From Viridibacillus arenosi (GTDB lineage: Bacteria; Bacillota; Bacilli; Bacillales_A; Planococcaceae): a DNA stretch of 64,000 bases. Location of the stretch: positions 372,001 through 436,000 of the forward strand of contig NZ_MSPW01000002.1 of the NCBI RefSeq assembly GCF_001955655.1, given 5' to 3'. The translations under genes were made by a program, and so were the position numbers. Under the pieces are notes generated by a model that was given only the letters and a program-made list of their open reading frames with translations, had not been told where the DNA came from and made no database searches. This document shows, piece after piece, positions 7,569 to 18,608 of this stretch (positions within the stretch are counted from its first letter, which is position 1; every line of letters starts with the position of its first letter).

Positions 7569-8594
7569 ATGCTAACAAATCGGCAGTTACAAGTATTGCA
7601 AGTAATCGTAGATGACTTCATTATGTCAGCTCAACCAGTTGGCTCTCGACAAATCTCGAAGAAGGAAGGCATTACTTTTAGTCCGGCAACCATTCGTAAT
7701 GAAATGGCGGATTTAGAAGAACTAGGTTACCTAGAAAAAACGCATACTTCATCGGGACGAGTTCCGTCTGAAAAAGGTTACAGATTTTATGTGGATCACT
7801 TGCTAAAACCTCAAATAATTACAACAAATGAGATTCACAAAATCCAATCTGTTTTCCAAGATCGGATTATGGAAACTGAACAAGTCATTCGGAAGTCAGC
7901 TACGATTTTATCTGAATTGACGTCGTACACATCTATATTATTAGGACCAGATGTGCAGTTGCACAAAGTTAAACGATTTTCAATTGTACCTTTAACAGCT
8001 GATTCAGCAGTCGCTATTATCGTTACTGATAATGGACATGTTGAAAACCGTATTTTCTCTTTACCTTCGGATTTTTCACCGTCGGATATTGAGAAGGTTG
8101 TCAACATTTTAAACGAACGACTGATTGGCGTTCCGTTAGAGCAATTACAAATGAAGCTCGAACTTGAAACAGCAGCGGTTATAAAACAACATCTTGGGAC
8201 ATATGACGGATTACTTTCGTCATTAATAGACGTGACAGCACATCAATCAGAAGGTAAAATTTTCTATGGTGGCAAAACGAATATGTTCAATCAACCTGAG
8301 TTTCATGACATAAACAAAGTACGAATGCTTATGGAACTAATGGAAAAAACTACTCAAATCCAATCCATTTTCCCGTTGAACCAATCTGGGATTCAAATCC
8401 GTATTGGTTCTGAAAATAATCATTTAGCTATGGAAGATTGCAGTGTTATCACAGCATCTTACTCGGTAGGTGAGGGACAAAGTGGTTCAATAGCTATTAT
8501 CGGGCCAACAAGGATGGATTATCGACGTGTCGTTGCATTACTCGACTTTATGAGTGGCGATTTAACGCGCCAACTGACACAAAAACCGAGGTAG
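7569..8594 (+). CDS. hrcA: Heat-inducible transcription repressor HrcA
   Basis: HrcA represses the dnaK and groE operons by binding CIRCE. Its activity depends on GroEL. The 341-residue protein has an N-terminal winged helix (MLTNRQLQVLQVIVDDFI, then SRQISKKEGITFSPATIRNEMADLEELGYLEKTHTSSGRVP split over residues 1-70), followed by the GAF-like and insertion domains of the family. The start is taken as ATG 7569, six bases past GAGGTG (7557-7562); ATG 7563 is a less well spaced alternative. A CIRCE site overlaps the region just upstream, and grpE follows after 26 nt. Confidence 0.96.
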   Translation: MLTNRQLQVLQVIVDDFIMSAQPVGSRQISKKEGITFSPATIRNEMADLEELGYLEKTHTSSGRVPSEKGYRFYVDHLLKPQIITTNEIHKIQSVFQDRIMETEQVIRKSATILSELTSYTSILLGPDVQLHKVKRFSIVPLTADSAVAIIVTDNGHVENRIFSLPSDFSPSDIEKVVNILNERLIGVPLEQLQMKLELETAAVIKQHLGTYDGLLSSLIDVTAHQSEGKIFYGGKTNMFNQPEFHDINKVRMLMELMEKTTQIQSIFPLNQSGIQIRIGSENNHLAMEDCSVITASYSVGEGQSGSIAIIGPTRMDYRRVVALLDFMSGDLTRQLTQKPR

Positions 8595-8620
8595 AGAGCG
8601 ACATTATAGGAGGATGAAAA

Positions 8621-9211
8621 GTGTCTAAAGCAAATGAATTTAAAAAGCAAGCAGTAGAAGAAAACACAGTTGTAGAAGAACAATTAAATGAACAAGAAGA
8701 AAACGTACTAGACGCTGAAGCTGAAGAAGTTATACCTGAACTAACAGTTGAGGAACAACATCAGGCGGAAATCACAGCTCTAGAGCAAAAGTTGGACGAA
8801 TCAGAAAGTCGTTTCCTTCGATTACGTGCTGACTTTGACAATTTAAAACGTCGCGCACAAACTGAGCGCGTAGCACAAGAAAAGTATCGTGCGCAAAATT
8901 TGTTAACGGAATTACTTCCGGTATTAGACAATTTCGAACGAGCTTTACAAGTTGAGGCAACAACGGAAGATGCCGAATCCATGAAAAAAGGGATTGAAAT
9001 GGTATACCGTTCACTAATAGAAGCAACAACAAAAGAAGGCTTAGAACCTGTAGCATCTGAAGGCGAAGCGTTTGATCCAAACATTCACCACGCAGTTATG
9101 CAAGAACAAGATGATTCTAAAGAGCAAGGAATCGTTTTACAAGAGCTCCAAAAGGGGTATAAGTTGAAAGACCGTATCTTACGACCAGCAATGGTTAAAG
9201 TTAATGAATAA
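8621..9211 (+). CDS. grpE: Nucleotide exchange factor GrpE
   Basis: GrpE releases ADP from DnaK. The 196-residue protein has the expected acidic, low-complexity N-terminus ([18 protein letters not shown]), a long coiled coil (about residues 50-95, ending [12 protein letters not shown]), and the C-terminal beta domain with [14 protein letters not shown] and [19 protein letters not shown]. It starts at GTG 8621 behind AGGAGGATGAAAA. It is the second gene of the CIRCE-controlled operon and lies 44 nt before dnaK. Confidence 0.97.
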   Translation: MSKANEFKKQAVEENTVVEEQLNEQEENVLDAEAEEVIPELTVEEQHQAEITALEQKLDESESRFLRLRADFDNLKRRAQTERVAQEKYRAQNLLTELLPVLDNFERALQVEATTEDAESMKKGIEMVYRSLIEATTKEGLEPVASEGEAFDPNIHHAVMQEQDDSKEQGIVLQELQKGYKLKDRILRPAMVKVNE

Positions 9212-9243
9212 AAAAATAAAATGAAAAAATGAATCAAATCTAG

Positions 9244-11088
<1,845 letters not shown>

Positions 11089-11159
11089 TGCTAAAAAATA
11101 GAGCGCATCTTTAATGGCGCTTGAATAGTGTATATTAATGTATGCATTGTTGTTTTGAA

Positions 11160-11196
11160 AGAAGCCAAAGACCGCCTCGGGCTTTGGCTTTTTTCA
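11160..11196 (+). terminator. Terminator between dnaK and dnaJ
   Basis: AAGCCAAAG (11162-11170) pairs with CTTTGGCTT (11182-11190), followed by TTTTTC. It would reduce read-through of the heat-shock operon into dnaJ. Confidence 0.85.
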
Positions 11197-11203
11197 ATGT
11201 TTT

Positions 11204-11231
11204 TTGCCATTTGTTCTTTCCATGTTACAAT
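11204..11231 (+). promoter_or_regulatory. Promoter of dnaJ
   Basis: TTGCCA (11204-11209) and TACAAT (11226-11231) with a 16-bp spacer make a good sigma-A promoter. It lies just after the dnaK terminator and before dnaJ. No CIRCE is present here. Confidence 0.6.
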
Positions 11232-11263
11232 ATATTTTATGCAAACGGAGCGGAGTGTGAAAA

Positions 11264-12382
11264 ATGAATAAACGAGATTATTATGAAGTCTTAGGCCTTC
11301 AAAAATCAGCATCAAAAGACGAAATTAAAAAAGCTTATCGTAAATTATCTAAACAATATCACCCTGACTTGAATAAAGAGGCTGGGGCAGAAGAAAAATT
11401 TAAAGAAATTGCTGAAGCTTATGAAGTATTAAGTGATGACCAGAAAAAAGCACGCTATGACCAGTTCGGACATCAAGATCCAAACCAAGGATTTGGTGGC
11501 GGTGGCGGAGATGGCTTCGGTTTCGAAGACATTTTTAGTTCATTCTTTGGCGGTGGTGGCGGAAGTCGTCGTCGTGATCCGAATGCACCAACAAAAGGCG
11601 ATGATCTGCAATATCGCATGACAATTAGTTTTGAAGAAGCAGTATTTGGTAAAGAAACTGAAATCGAAATCCCTCGTGATGAAACTTGTGATACTTGTCA
11701 TGGATCTGGTGCAAAACCAGGTACTTCAAAAGACACATGTTCTCACTGTAATGGCCAAGGTCAAATAAATGAGACAGTTTCAACACCATTTGGTCAAATG
11801 GTAAACCGTCGTACTTGTGGTTACTGTAAAGGTACTGGCCAAATTATCAAAGATAAATGTTCAACTTGTCACGGTGCAGGAACAGTTAAAAAACGTAAAA
11901 AAATCAAAGTTACGATTCCAGCAGGTGTTGATGATGGTCAACAATTGCGCGTGAGTGGTCAAGGTGAAGCGGGTACTAACGGTGGTCCAGCAGGTGACTT
12001 ATACATCGTATTCCATGTTCGTGCACATGATAAATTTGAACGTGATGGTGATGATATTTATTTAGAATTACCAATTACATTCGCTCAAGCGGCTCTTGGT
12101 GATGAAATCGAAGTACCAACAGTTCATGGTAAAGTGAAGATGAAGATTCCTACAGGTACACAATCTGGTGACAGATTCCGCTTAAAAGGAAAAGGTGTCA
12201 AAAACGTTCATGGTTATGGCACTGGCGATCAACATGTAATCGTAAGCGTTGTAACACCGAAGAAATTAACTGAGAAACAAAAACAATTATTGCGCGAATT
12301 TGCTAGTATTTCTGGAGATATTCCAGAAGAGCAAGGTAGCACATTGTTTGATAAAATTAAAAACAAATTTAAAGGTGAATAA
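11264..12382 (+). CDS. dnaJ: Chaperone protein DnaJ (Hsp40)
   Basis: DnaJ delivers unfolded proteins to DnaK and stimulates its ATPase. The 372-residue type I protein has the J domain (residues 1-70, with HPD in KQYHPDLNK), a Gly/Phe-rich linker ([16 protein letters not shown]), and a zinc-binding domain with four CxxCxGxG repeats: [24 protein letters not shown] and CSTCHGAG. The C-terminal substrate-binding domains follow. It has its own promoter after the dnaK terminator and leads into prmA, rsmE and mtaB with short gaps, so those genes are probably co-transcribed with it. Confidence 0.98.
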   Translation: MNKRDYYEVLGLQKSASKDEIKKAYRKLSKQYHPDLNKEAGAEEKFKEIAEAYEVLSDDQKKARYDQFGHQDPNQGFGGGGGDGFGFEDIFSSFFGGGGGSRRRDPNAPTKGDDLQYRMTISFEEAVFGKETEIEIPRDETCDTCHGSGAKPGTSKDTCSHCNGQGQINETVSTPFGQMVNRRTCGYCKGTGQIIKDKCSTCHGAGTVKKRKKIKVTIPAGVDDGQQLRVSGQGEAGTNGGPAGDLYIVFHVRAHDKFERDGDDIYLELPITFAQAALGDEIEVPTVHGKVKMKIPTGTQSGDRFRLKGKGVKNVHGYGTGDQHVIVSVVTPKKLTEKQKQLLREFASISGDIPEEQGSTLFDKIKNKFKGE

Positions 12383-12397
12383 GGGAGTTGGCTACAA

Positions 12398-13342
12398 GTG
12401 AAATGGTCGGAGGTATCCATCCATACAACGAGTGAAGCGGTTGAAGCGATTTCGAATATTCTACACGAAGCTGGAGCAAGTGGTGTCGTAATAGAGGATT
12501 CAGAGGATTATGGTAAAGAACGTGCAGATCAATTTGGTGAGATTTACGCTTTAAATCCAAAAGATTTTCCTAAGGATGGTGTCATTGTAAAAGCTTATTT
12601 AGCTGAAACAAGTTTTTTAGGTGAAACTGTTGAAGAAATTAAAGTTGCTATTAATAATCTGGTAAACTATGACATTAATATTGGTCACAACGAAGTGACA
12701 ATCAATGAAGTGAATGAGGAAGATTGGGCAACTGCATGGAAAAAGTATTATCATCCGGTGAAAATTTCTAACCGTTTCACAATTGTACCAACTTGGGAAG
12801 AGTATGAACCTGTAAACAGTGATGAGCTAATCATTGAACTTGATCCTGGTATGGCCTTTGGTACAGGAACTCATCCTACAACTGTATTATGTTTACAAGC
12901 ATTAGAAAAAACAATAAAAGATACGGATTCAGTAGTAGACGTTGGTACTGGCTCTGGTGTTTTAGCTATCGGAGCAGCTTTGCTTGGAGCAAAGAATGTT
13001 CATGCACTTGATTTAGATGAAGTAGCGGTACGCTCTGCAATTGAAAATGTTCAGCTAAATAAGGTTGAAGACTCTATTGATGTTATGCAAGGGAATCTAT
13101 TAGATACTGTAAAAGAACCTGCGGATGTTGTAGTTGCGAATATCTTAGCTGAAGTAATTATGACCTTCACAGATGATGCCTATACAATTGTTAAACCAGG
13201 CGGCCTATTTATTACTTCAGGAATAATTGAACCGAAGAAGGATGATGTGAAAGCATCTCTTGAAAAAGCAGGCTTTATTATCGAAGAAGTAATGATGATG
13301 GAAGATTGGGTAGCAATTATATCACGAAAATCAGTAAATTGA
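12398..13342 (+). CDS. prmA: Ribosomal protein L11 methyltransferase
   Basis: PrmA trimethylates ribosomal protein L11 with S-adenosylmethionine. The 314-residue protein has the N-terminal substrate-recognition domain (residues 1-about 110) and the Rossmann methyltransferase domain. Its SAM motif is [20 protein letters not shown], with the upstream [15 protein letters not shown] segment typical of PrmA and the NPPY-like VVANILAEV motif. The start is GTG 12398, behind AAGGGAG with a rather long spacer. It lies 15 nt after dnaJ and 12 nt before rsmE, as in Bacillus subtilis. Confidence 0.96.
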   Translation: MKWSEVSIHTTSEAVEAISNILHEAGASGVVIEDSEDYGKERADQFGEIYALNPKDFPKDGVIVKAYLAETSFLGETVEEIKVAINNLVNYDINIGHNEVTINEVNEEDWATAWKKYYHPVKISNRFTIVPTWEEYEPVNSDELIIELDPGMAFGTGTHPTTVLCLQALEKTIKDTDSVVDVGTGSGVLAIGAALLGAKNVHALDLDEVAVRSAIENVQLNKVEDSIDVMQGNLLDTVKEPADVVVANILAEVIMTFTDDAYTIVKPGGLFITSGIIEPKKDDVKASLEKAGFIIEEVMMMEDWVAIISRKSVN

Positions 13343-13354
13343 TGGAGTGTTACT

Positions 13355-14092
13355 ATGCAACGATATTTTATAAATGAATCCTTTGACAATCAATTAGCCA
13401 TAATTAGTGGTGAAGATGCGCATCATATAACAAAAGTAATGCGCATGCGTGTAGGCGATGAAATCATTGTAGTTCATAATGGTGAGGCAACAATTAGTCG
13501 TATTTTGGACTATACTGAAGATGGTGTTCAGGTAGAAAAAACCGACAATGTATTGCCTTCACCAGAACTACCTATTCAAGTGACGATCGCTTGTGGTTTA
13601 CCAAAGGGCGATAAGCTAGATTTAATTGTCCAAAAGGCAACTGAGCTTGGTATGTATGCTTTACTTCCTTTTGAAGCAGAACGATCAATCGTCAAATGGG
13701 ATGGGAAAAAAGGTAAAAAGAAGCAAGAGCGCTTACAGAAAATTGCGAAGGAAGCAGCTGAGCAATCGCATCGTACGCATATCCCGACAATTGAAGAGCC
13801 AGTGAACTTCACGCAGTTACTAAAAAAAGTACCTGAATTTGACGTTGTCTTTTTAGCCGATGAAGAGGATGCAAAGCAACTAGAACGAACTCGGTTTGCT
13901 GATCAATTAAAAAAGGTATATGAAAATAAGTCAATCCTTGTTATATTTGGTCCTGAAGGCGGTATTTCTCGAAAAGAGGCTACGGCTTTACAAGGATTAG
14001 GATGTCAATGTATTTCACTAGGACCAAGAATTTTACGTGCGGAAACAGCACCACTGTATGTTCTTTCCGCAATTTCTTATGAATTTGAATGA
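13355..14092 (+). CDS. rsmE: 16S rRNA (uracil1498-N3)-methyltransferase
   Basis: RsmE methylates U1498 of 16S rRNA. The 245-residue protein has a PUA-like N-terminal domain starting MQRYFIN and a SPOUT-fold C-terminal domain. The trefoil-knot SAM-binding motifs are visible as VIFGPEGGISRKE and LGPRILRAETAPLYVLSAI. The DKLDLIVQKATELGM segment is also typical. It starts at ATG 13355 behind GGAGTG and lies between prmA and mtaB (yqeU position). Confidence 0.96.
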   Translation: MQRYFINESFDNQLAIISGEDAHHITKVMRMRVGDEIIVVHNGEATISRILDYTEDGVQVEKTDNVLPSPELPIQVTIACGLPKGDKLDLIVQKATELGMYALLPFEAERSIVKWDGKKGKKKQERLQKIAKEAAEQSHRTHIPTIEEPVNFTQLLKKVPEFDVVFLADEEDAKQLERTRFADQLKKVYENKSILVIFGPEGGISRKEATALQGLGCQCISLGPRILRAETAPLYVLSAISYEFE

Positions 14093-14107
14093 AAGAGGTG
14101 ACGAGCC

Positions 14108-15445
14108 TTGTCTTCAGTGGCTTTTCATACATTAGGATGTAAAGTGAATCACTATGAAACAGAGGCAATTTGGCAACTGTTTAAAGATGAAGGTTATGAA
14201 CGCAAAGAATTTGATCATCAGGCAGATGTCTATGTAATTAATACTTGTACAGTTACGAATACAGGAGATAAGAAAAGTCGCCAAGTTATTCGTCGTGCAA
14301 TAAGACAAAACCCAGATGCCGTTATTTGCGTAACAGGATGTTATGCTCAAACTTCTCCAGCAGAAATTATGGCTATTCCCGGTGTAGATATTGTAGTTGG
14401 GACGCAAGACCGTACGAAAATGATTGGCTATATTGAACAATACAAAAATGAACGTCAGCCTATCAATGCTGTACGTAACATTATGAAAAACCGAGTATAT
14501 GAAGAGCTAGACGTTCCTTATTTCACTGACCGCACTCGTGCGTCATTGAAAATCCAAGAAGGTTGTAATAACTTCTGTACATTCTGTATAATCCCTTGGG
14601 CGCGTGGTCTAATGCGATCTCGTGATCCACAAGAAGTCGTGCATCAAGCACAACAACTTGTAGATGCAGGTTATTTAGAAATTGTTTTAACAGGTATCCA
14701 CACAGGTGGTTATGGACAAGATTTAAAAGATTATAATCTAGCGCAACTATTACGTGACTTAGAAGAGAATGTAAAAGGCTTAAAACGTTTACGTATTAGT
14801 TCGATTGAAGCAAGTCAGTTAACCGATGAAGTGATAGAAGTTTTACGCGATTCTAATATCGTCGTAAATCATTTACATATTCCTATTCAATCGGGCTCTG
14901 ACACTGTACTTAAGCGTATGCGACGCAAATACACGATGGAATTCTTCGGTGAGCGTTTAGACCGTTTACGTGAAGTGTTACCGCATTTAGCAGTTACTTC
15001 TGATGTAATCGTTGGTTTTCCTGGTGAGACAGAAGAAGAATTTATGGAAACATATAACTTCATCAATAATCACAAATTCGCTGAACTGCATGTTTTCCCA
15101 TACTCTAAACGTACTGGAACACCAGCAGCCCGCATGGAAGATCAGGTAGACGAAGAAGTGAAAAATGAACGTGTACACCGCTTATTAACACTAAACGATC
15201 AACTAGCTAAAGAATATGCTTCTCAATTTGAAAATGAAGTATTAGAAATCATTCCTGAAGAACGCATTAAAGAGGGAAAAGATGCAGGGCTTTACGCTGG
15301 TTATTCAGACAATTATTTAAAAGTTATCTTTGAGGGCAATGAAGACATGATCGGTAAACTAGTAAAAGTGAAAGTAACAAAAGCTGGTTATCCGTCTTCT
15401 GAAGGTCAATTTGTGCGTGTATTAGAAGAAGTACAAGCAAACTAA
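14108..15445 (+). CDS. mtaB: tRNA t6A37 methylthiotransferase MtaB
   Basis: MtaB converts t6A37 to ms2t6A37 in tRNAs that read ANN codons. The 445-residue protein has the three-domain layout of methylthiotransferases. The N-terminal domain has cysteines in LGCKVNHYE, INTCTVTN and VTGCYAQ for one cluster. The radical-SAM core has CNNFCTFC for the second. A C-terminal TRAM domain ends in the FVRVLEE region. The start is TTG 14108, behind AAGAGGTGA. It closes the dnaJ-to-mtaB run and is followed by a terminator. In Bacillus subtilis this is yqeV. Confidence 0.96.
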   Translation: MSSVAFHTLGCKVNHYETEAIWQLFKDEGYERKEFDHQADVYVINTCTVTNTGDKKSRQVIRRAIRQNPDAVICVTGCYAQTSPAEIMAIPGVDIVVGTQDRTKMIGYIEQYKNERQPINAVRNIMKNRVYEELDVPYFTDRTRASLKIQEGCNNFCTFCIIPWARGLMRSRDPQEVVHQAQQLVDAGYLEIVLTGIHTGGYGQDLKDYNLAQLLRDLEENVKGLKRLRISSIEASQLTDEVIEVLRDSNIVVNHLHIPIQSGSDTVLKRMRRKYTMEFFGERLDRLREVLPHLAVTSDVIVGFPGETEEEFMETYNFINNHKFAELHVFPYSKRTGTPAARMEDQVDEEVKNERVHRLLTLNDQLAKEYASQFENEVLEIIPEERIKEGKDAGLYAGYSDNYLKVIFEGNEDMIGKLVKVKVTKAGYPSSEGQFVRVLEEVQAN

Positions 15446-15471
15446 ACTAGATAAATAACTATAAAATTGAT

Positions 15472-15512
15472 AAACCCCAAAAACGGAATGTAATTTCGTT
15501 TTCGGGGTTTTA
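15472..15512 (+). terminator. Terminator of mtaB
   Basis: AAACCCCAAAAACG (15472-15485) pairs with CGTTTTCGGGGTTT (15497-15510), with one mismatch near the middle, followed by a T-containing tail. Confidence 0.8.
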
Positions 15513-15565
15513 CTTTTGAGAAAAACTAAAAATAATAAACGCATATTGTTTTAATTATAAATATT

Positions 15566-15603
15566 ATAGTGTTAAAATAAATAGTGTTAGGTTATAATAT
15601 AAC
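15566..15603 (+). promoter_or_regulatory. Direct and inverted repeats before the lone dehydrogenase
   Basis: ATAGTGTTA occurs twice (15566-15574 and 15581-15589), and GTTATAATATAAC (15591-15603) is a 6-1-6 palindrome that includes a TATAAT-like -10. The arrangement could be a regulator site overlapping the promoter of the gene at 15676. No regulator gene lies next to it. Confidence 0.35.
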
Positions 15604-15675
15604 GATAAATTAAGAGTATGATAGGCTTTTGTTATTACATACTTATATTTTCGCTTATTACAGGAGGAATTTTTC

Positions 15676-16479
15676 ATGAAACGTGTAGAAGGTAAAGTAG
15701 CTCTTATCACAGGTGGAGCATCAGGAATTGGTTTATCAGCAGCAACATTAATGGCTAGAGAAGGCGCAAAAGTAGTTATTGCTGACTTTAATATAGAAGG
15801 TGCAAAAGAGCATGCAGCTGCTTTAGTAAAAGAAGGATATGAAGCTTCAGCAGTATTCCTGGATGCAGGTAATGCAAAATCAGTAGAAGAAGCAGTGGAT
15901 TTCACTGTTGAGCAATACGGTACAATTACAGTACTATTTAATAACGTTGGTTTAACAAATATTCATAAAGATTTAGATGTTGTTAATATTGACCTAGATG
16001 AATGGGATCGTTTAGTTAACGTGAACTTAAAATCAGTATTACTTGGTAGCCGTTATGCAATTCCTCATATGCAAAAAGCAGGTGGAGGTTCTATTATCAA
16101 CACAGCTTCAATGGCTGCATTTGCTAGTGACCAAATCCGTACAGCTTATGGCGCTACTAAAGCAGGTGTTGTGAACATGACTAAATATATTGCAACTCAG
16201 TATGGTAAAGATAAAATTCGTTGTAACGCAATTGCACCAGGTCTTATTTTAACTCCAGCTGCAAAAAATAATATGCCTGCTGAATTGTTAGATATCTATA
16301 CAAAATATCATGCACTACCATATCACGGCGAAGCAGACGATATCGGTTATGCAGTAGTATACTTAGCTTCTGAAGAATCAAAATTCATGACTGGTCAAAC
16401 ACTTCAAATTGAAGGTGGGCATTATATTGCAAACCCAACAATCGAAGATCAAAATGCTTGGGCAGCTTCACAAAAATAA
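15676..16479 (+). CDS. Short-chain dehydrogenase/reductase
   Basis: A 267-residue classical SDR, NAD(P)-binding oxidoreductase of unknown substrate. The nucleotide motif is TGGASGIG near residue 13, and the catalytic Ser-Tyr-Lys set is visible in NTASMAAFA and AYGATKAGV. D of IADFN after beta-2 suggests NAD(H) rather than NADP(H). The usual NNAG motif reads NNVG here. It resembles 3-alpha-hydroxysteroid, cyclopentanol or glucose-type dehydrogenases in the broad family, and no narrower call is justified. It stands alone between mtaB and deoC with its own strong ribosome site (AGGAGGAA) and terminator. It is absent from this junction in Bacillus subtilis. Confidence 0.9.
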   Translation: MKRVEGKVALITGGASGIGLSAATLMAREGAKVVIADFNIEGAKEHAAALVKEGYEASAVFLDAGNAKSVEEAVDFTVEQYGTITVLFNNVGLTNIHKDLDVVNIDLDEWDRLVNVNLKSVLLGSRYAIPHMQKAGGGSIINTASMAAFASDQIRTAYGATKAGVVNMTKYIATQYGKDKIRCNAIAPGLILTPAAKNNMPAELLDIYTKYHALPYHGEADDIGYAVVYLASEESKFMTGQTLQIEGGHYIANPTIEDQNAWAASQK

Positions 16480-16587
16480 TTTTAACATAGGGGATGTTAA
16501 AATAAGTAAGGTTACTTACTTTCCTTGTACTAAATTTTAAACGATACAGTATAAAACTGTACTTGTGGAGATAATATATATAATGAT

Positions 16588-16628
16588 TAAAAAAGTCATG
16601 CCATTTAATATAATGGCATGACTTTTTT
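16588..16628 (+). terminator. Terminator after the short-chain dehydrogenase
   Basis: AAAAAAGTCATGCCATT pairs with AATGGCATGACTTTTTT around a short loop. The symmetric A and T runs would allow termination in either direction. Confidence 0.88.
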
Positions 16629-16749
16629 AATCAAAATCAATTGATTTATAGCAGTTGGCTAATGTTTCACATAACAGTGGAAAGAAAACTATAATCCGTG
16701 GTAAAATAAAGAGGTACGTACATCTATTAAATAAAAGGAGTTTTCATTC

Positions 16750-17418
16750 ATGACTAAAGACTACGCGTTATTAATTGACCATACACTATTAAAGCCTGAA
16801 GCGACAAAAGAACAAATTGCAACACTTTGTCAAGAAGCTAAAAAATATGATTTTGCTTCGGTTTGTGTCAATCCTACATGGGTAGCAGATGCAGCAAAAC
16901 ATCTTGAAGGCGCTAAATCAGTTGTTTGTACTGTTATCGGTTTCCCATTAGGAGCTCAAACAAGCGCTACAAAAGCATTTGAAACAAAAGATGCTATTGC
17001 AAATGGTGCTAGTGAAATCGATATGGTGATTAATATAGGTGCCCTTAAATCAGGTCAACTTGATGTTGTTAAATCTGATATTCAAGCTGTTGTTGATGCA
17101 GCTAACGGTACTTTAGTAAAAGTTATCATCGAAACTTGCTTGCTAACGGACGAAGAAAAAGTAGTTGCTTGCCAACTATCTAAAGAAGCAGGCGCTGATT
17201 TTGTGAAAACTTCTACTGGATTTTCAACTGGTGGAGCAACTGCAGCTGATATAGCATTAATGCGCAAAACTGTTGGACCAGAAATGGGTGTAAAGGCTTC
17301 AGGTGGTGTTCGCAGTCTGGAAGATCTAGAAGCTATGGTTGAAGCTGGGGCTACTAGAATCGGTGCAAGCTCTGGTGTGAAAATTATGAACGGATTAAAA
17401 TCAGATTCTGAATATTAA
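16750..17418 (+). CDS. deoC: Deoxyribose-phosphate aldolase
   Basis: DeoC cleaves 2-deoxyribose 5-phosphate to glyceraldehyde 3-phosphate and acetaldehyde, the last step of deoxynucleoside breakdown. The 222-residue protein is a class I aldolase TIM barrel. The Schiff-base lysine is in [11 protein letters not shown], and the second lysine in [13 protein letters not shown]. The N-terminal [16 protein letters not shown] is typical. The ribosome site AAAGGAG precedes ATG 16750. It is not next to other deo genes. The DeoR-type regulator at 18609 is more likely tied to the fucose genes. Confidence 0.97.
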   Translation: MTKDYALLIDHTLLKPEATKEQIATLCQEAKKYDFASVCVNPTWVADAAKHLEGAKSVVCTVIGFPLGAQTSATKAFETKDAIANGASEIDMVINIGALKSGQLDVVKSDIQAVVDAANGTLVKVIIETCLLTDEEKVVACQLSKEAGADFVKTSTGFSTGGATAADIALMRKTVGPEMGVKASGGVRSLEDLEAMVEAGATRIGASSGVKIMNGLKSDSEY

Positions 17419-17539
17419 TTCGAGCATGAGTATTGACCAATTTGTATCAATAAGGTATAATTTTTTAGTACACAGCATTAACATATTTGCTTATGATAAT
17501 GTTCGTATTTGATGTGTGTTCGGAGGGAGGGAAAGAGAG

Positions 17540-17713
17540 ATGTCAAAAACTGTCGTTAGAAAAAACGAATCGCTTGAAGATGCTCTTCGCCGCTTCAAAC
17601 GTACTGTTTCTAAAAGTGGTACAATTCAAGAGGTTAGAAAACGCGAATTCTATGAAAAACCTAGCGTAAAACGCAAAAAGAAATCAGAAGCTGCACGTAA
17701 ACGTAAGTGGTAA
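17540..17713 (+). CDS. rpsU: 30S ribosomal protein S21
   Basis: A 57-residue, very basic protein starting [19 protein letters not shown] and ending [12 protein letters not shown], the standard S21. It binds 16S rRNA near the anti-Shine-Dalgarno region. The ATG at 17540 follows GGAGGGAGGG at 8 nt. In Bacillus subtilis rpsU is followed by yqeY and yqeZ. Here a terminator and then the fucose island follow, and no yqeY is found in the window. Confidence 0.97.
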   Translation: MSKTVVRKNESLEDALRRFKRTVSKSGTIQEVRKREFYEKPSVKRKKKSEAARKRKW

Positions 17714-17783
17714 TTTAATTTCCTAGACAATCCCTACGTTCAAAACACGCAACATCATGATTGATTTAAATTGCAAATGACCT

Positions 17784-17820
17784 AAACCGAGAAATCCTTG
17801 TGATTTCTCGGTTTATTTTT
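17784..17820 (+). terminator. Terminator of rpsU
   Basis: AAACCGAGAAATC (17784-17796) pairs with GATTTCTCGGTTT (17802-17814) around a 5-nt loop, followed by ATTTTTG. Confidence 0.88.
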
Positions 17821-18090
17821 GTGCATTTTTTTAGAGTGTAATCGTTAGTAAAGTAAAGACATGATCGTGAAAATGGTTGTACACTTTGATTGCTAGTTTA
17901 GAGGAATCTGCTATTTAAGAAACTAAAAGAGATATGCATGTCAAAATAGATATCTAGTATTGAGATTCAAATTATTATAATAGGAACAAATAAATAACAT
18001 GAAGCAAATATATAAAAGGATCTTGAAAGAGTTGTAACTAAATTACAAATGTTATAAGACTCTTTTTTTATTAATTTCATATTTTTGTAT

Positions 18091-18140
18091 TTTTTGTTTG
18101 AATTGTTGAAAATATTTGGTATTATCAAATAAAACAAAAA
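18091..18140 (+). promoter_or_regulatory. fucU promoter with candidate DeoR-type operator
   Basis: TTGAAT (18098-18103) and TATTAT (18120-18125) with a 16-bp spacer form a plausible promoter. It is flanked by TTTTTGTTTGA (18091-18101) and its rough complement TCAAATAAAACAAAAA (18125-18140). A very similar arrangement lies before the ABC transporter gene at 19479. The rest of the gap from 17821 to 18090 shows only a weak hairpin around 18027-18064. Confidence 0.5.
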
Positions 18141-18168
18141 AATAGGACATAAACAAAGGAGAAACCAC

Positions 18169-18597
18169 ATGTTAAAATATATAAAATCCTGTATTTCGCC
18201 TGAACTATTAAAAGTTTTGATGGAAATGGGGCATAGTGATGAAATAGTTCTAGCGGATGGAAATTTTCCAGCAGCCTCACATAATGATAAAATAGTGCGA
18301 TTAGATGGAAATGACATACCATCCATTTTGGAAGGGATATTGTTCTTAATGCCATTAGACACTTATGTTGAAAATCCGATTTGCTTAATGATGCATGGTG
18401 AAGAAGTTGAACGTCCACAAATTTGGAAGGAATACGAAGAACTTGTAACAAAAAGTGAGAATGTCTTTAAAGCAGAATATTTATCAAGGGAATCATTTTA
18501 TGAACGTGCGAAAACAGCGTATGCAATTGTGACTACAAGTGAAAAAGCATTATATGCCAATATCATATTAAAAAAAGGTGTCATTGTTGAAGGATAG
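18169..18597 (+). CDS. fucU: L-fucose mutarotase (FucU/RbsD family)
   Basis: FucU interconverts the alpha and beta anomers of L-fucose so that the isomerase and importer get the right form. The 142-residue protein has the family N-terminus MLKYIKSCISPELLKVLMEMGHSDEIVLADGNFPA (seen across residues 1-35), where the His of EMGHSD is the catalytic residue, and a C-terminal YANIILKKGVI segment. RbsD (ribose pyranase) is the main alternative. The fucose isomerase in the same cluster favours FucU. It is the first gene after the promoter at 18098-18125, with AAAGGAG before its ATG. Confidence 0.9.
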   Translation: MLKYIKSCISPELLKVLMEMGHSDEIVLADGNFPAASHNDKIVRLDGNDIPSILEGILFLMPLDTYVENPICLMMHGEEVERPQIWKEYEELVTKSENVFKAEYLSRESFYERAKTAYAIVTTSEKALYANIILKKGVIVEG

Positions 18598-18608
18598 GAG
18601 TGTTGAAT

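Noticed and set aside
8761-9084. Two long minus-strand ORFs over grpE
   Set aside because: Both are antisense to a clear grpE gene and lack start signals.
17487-17669. ORF overlapping rpsU in another frame
   Set aside because: It is a shadow of the S21 gene, which has the ribosome site and the conserved product.
18027-18064. Hairpin AAGAGTTGTAAC with GTTATAAGACTCTT
   Set aside because: The stem is interrupted and no gene ends nearby, so a terminator call is not supported.
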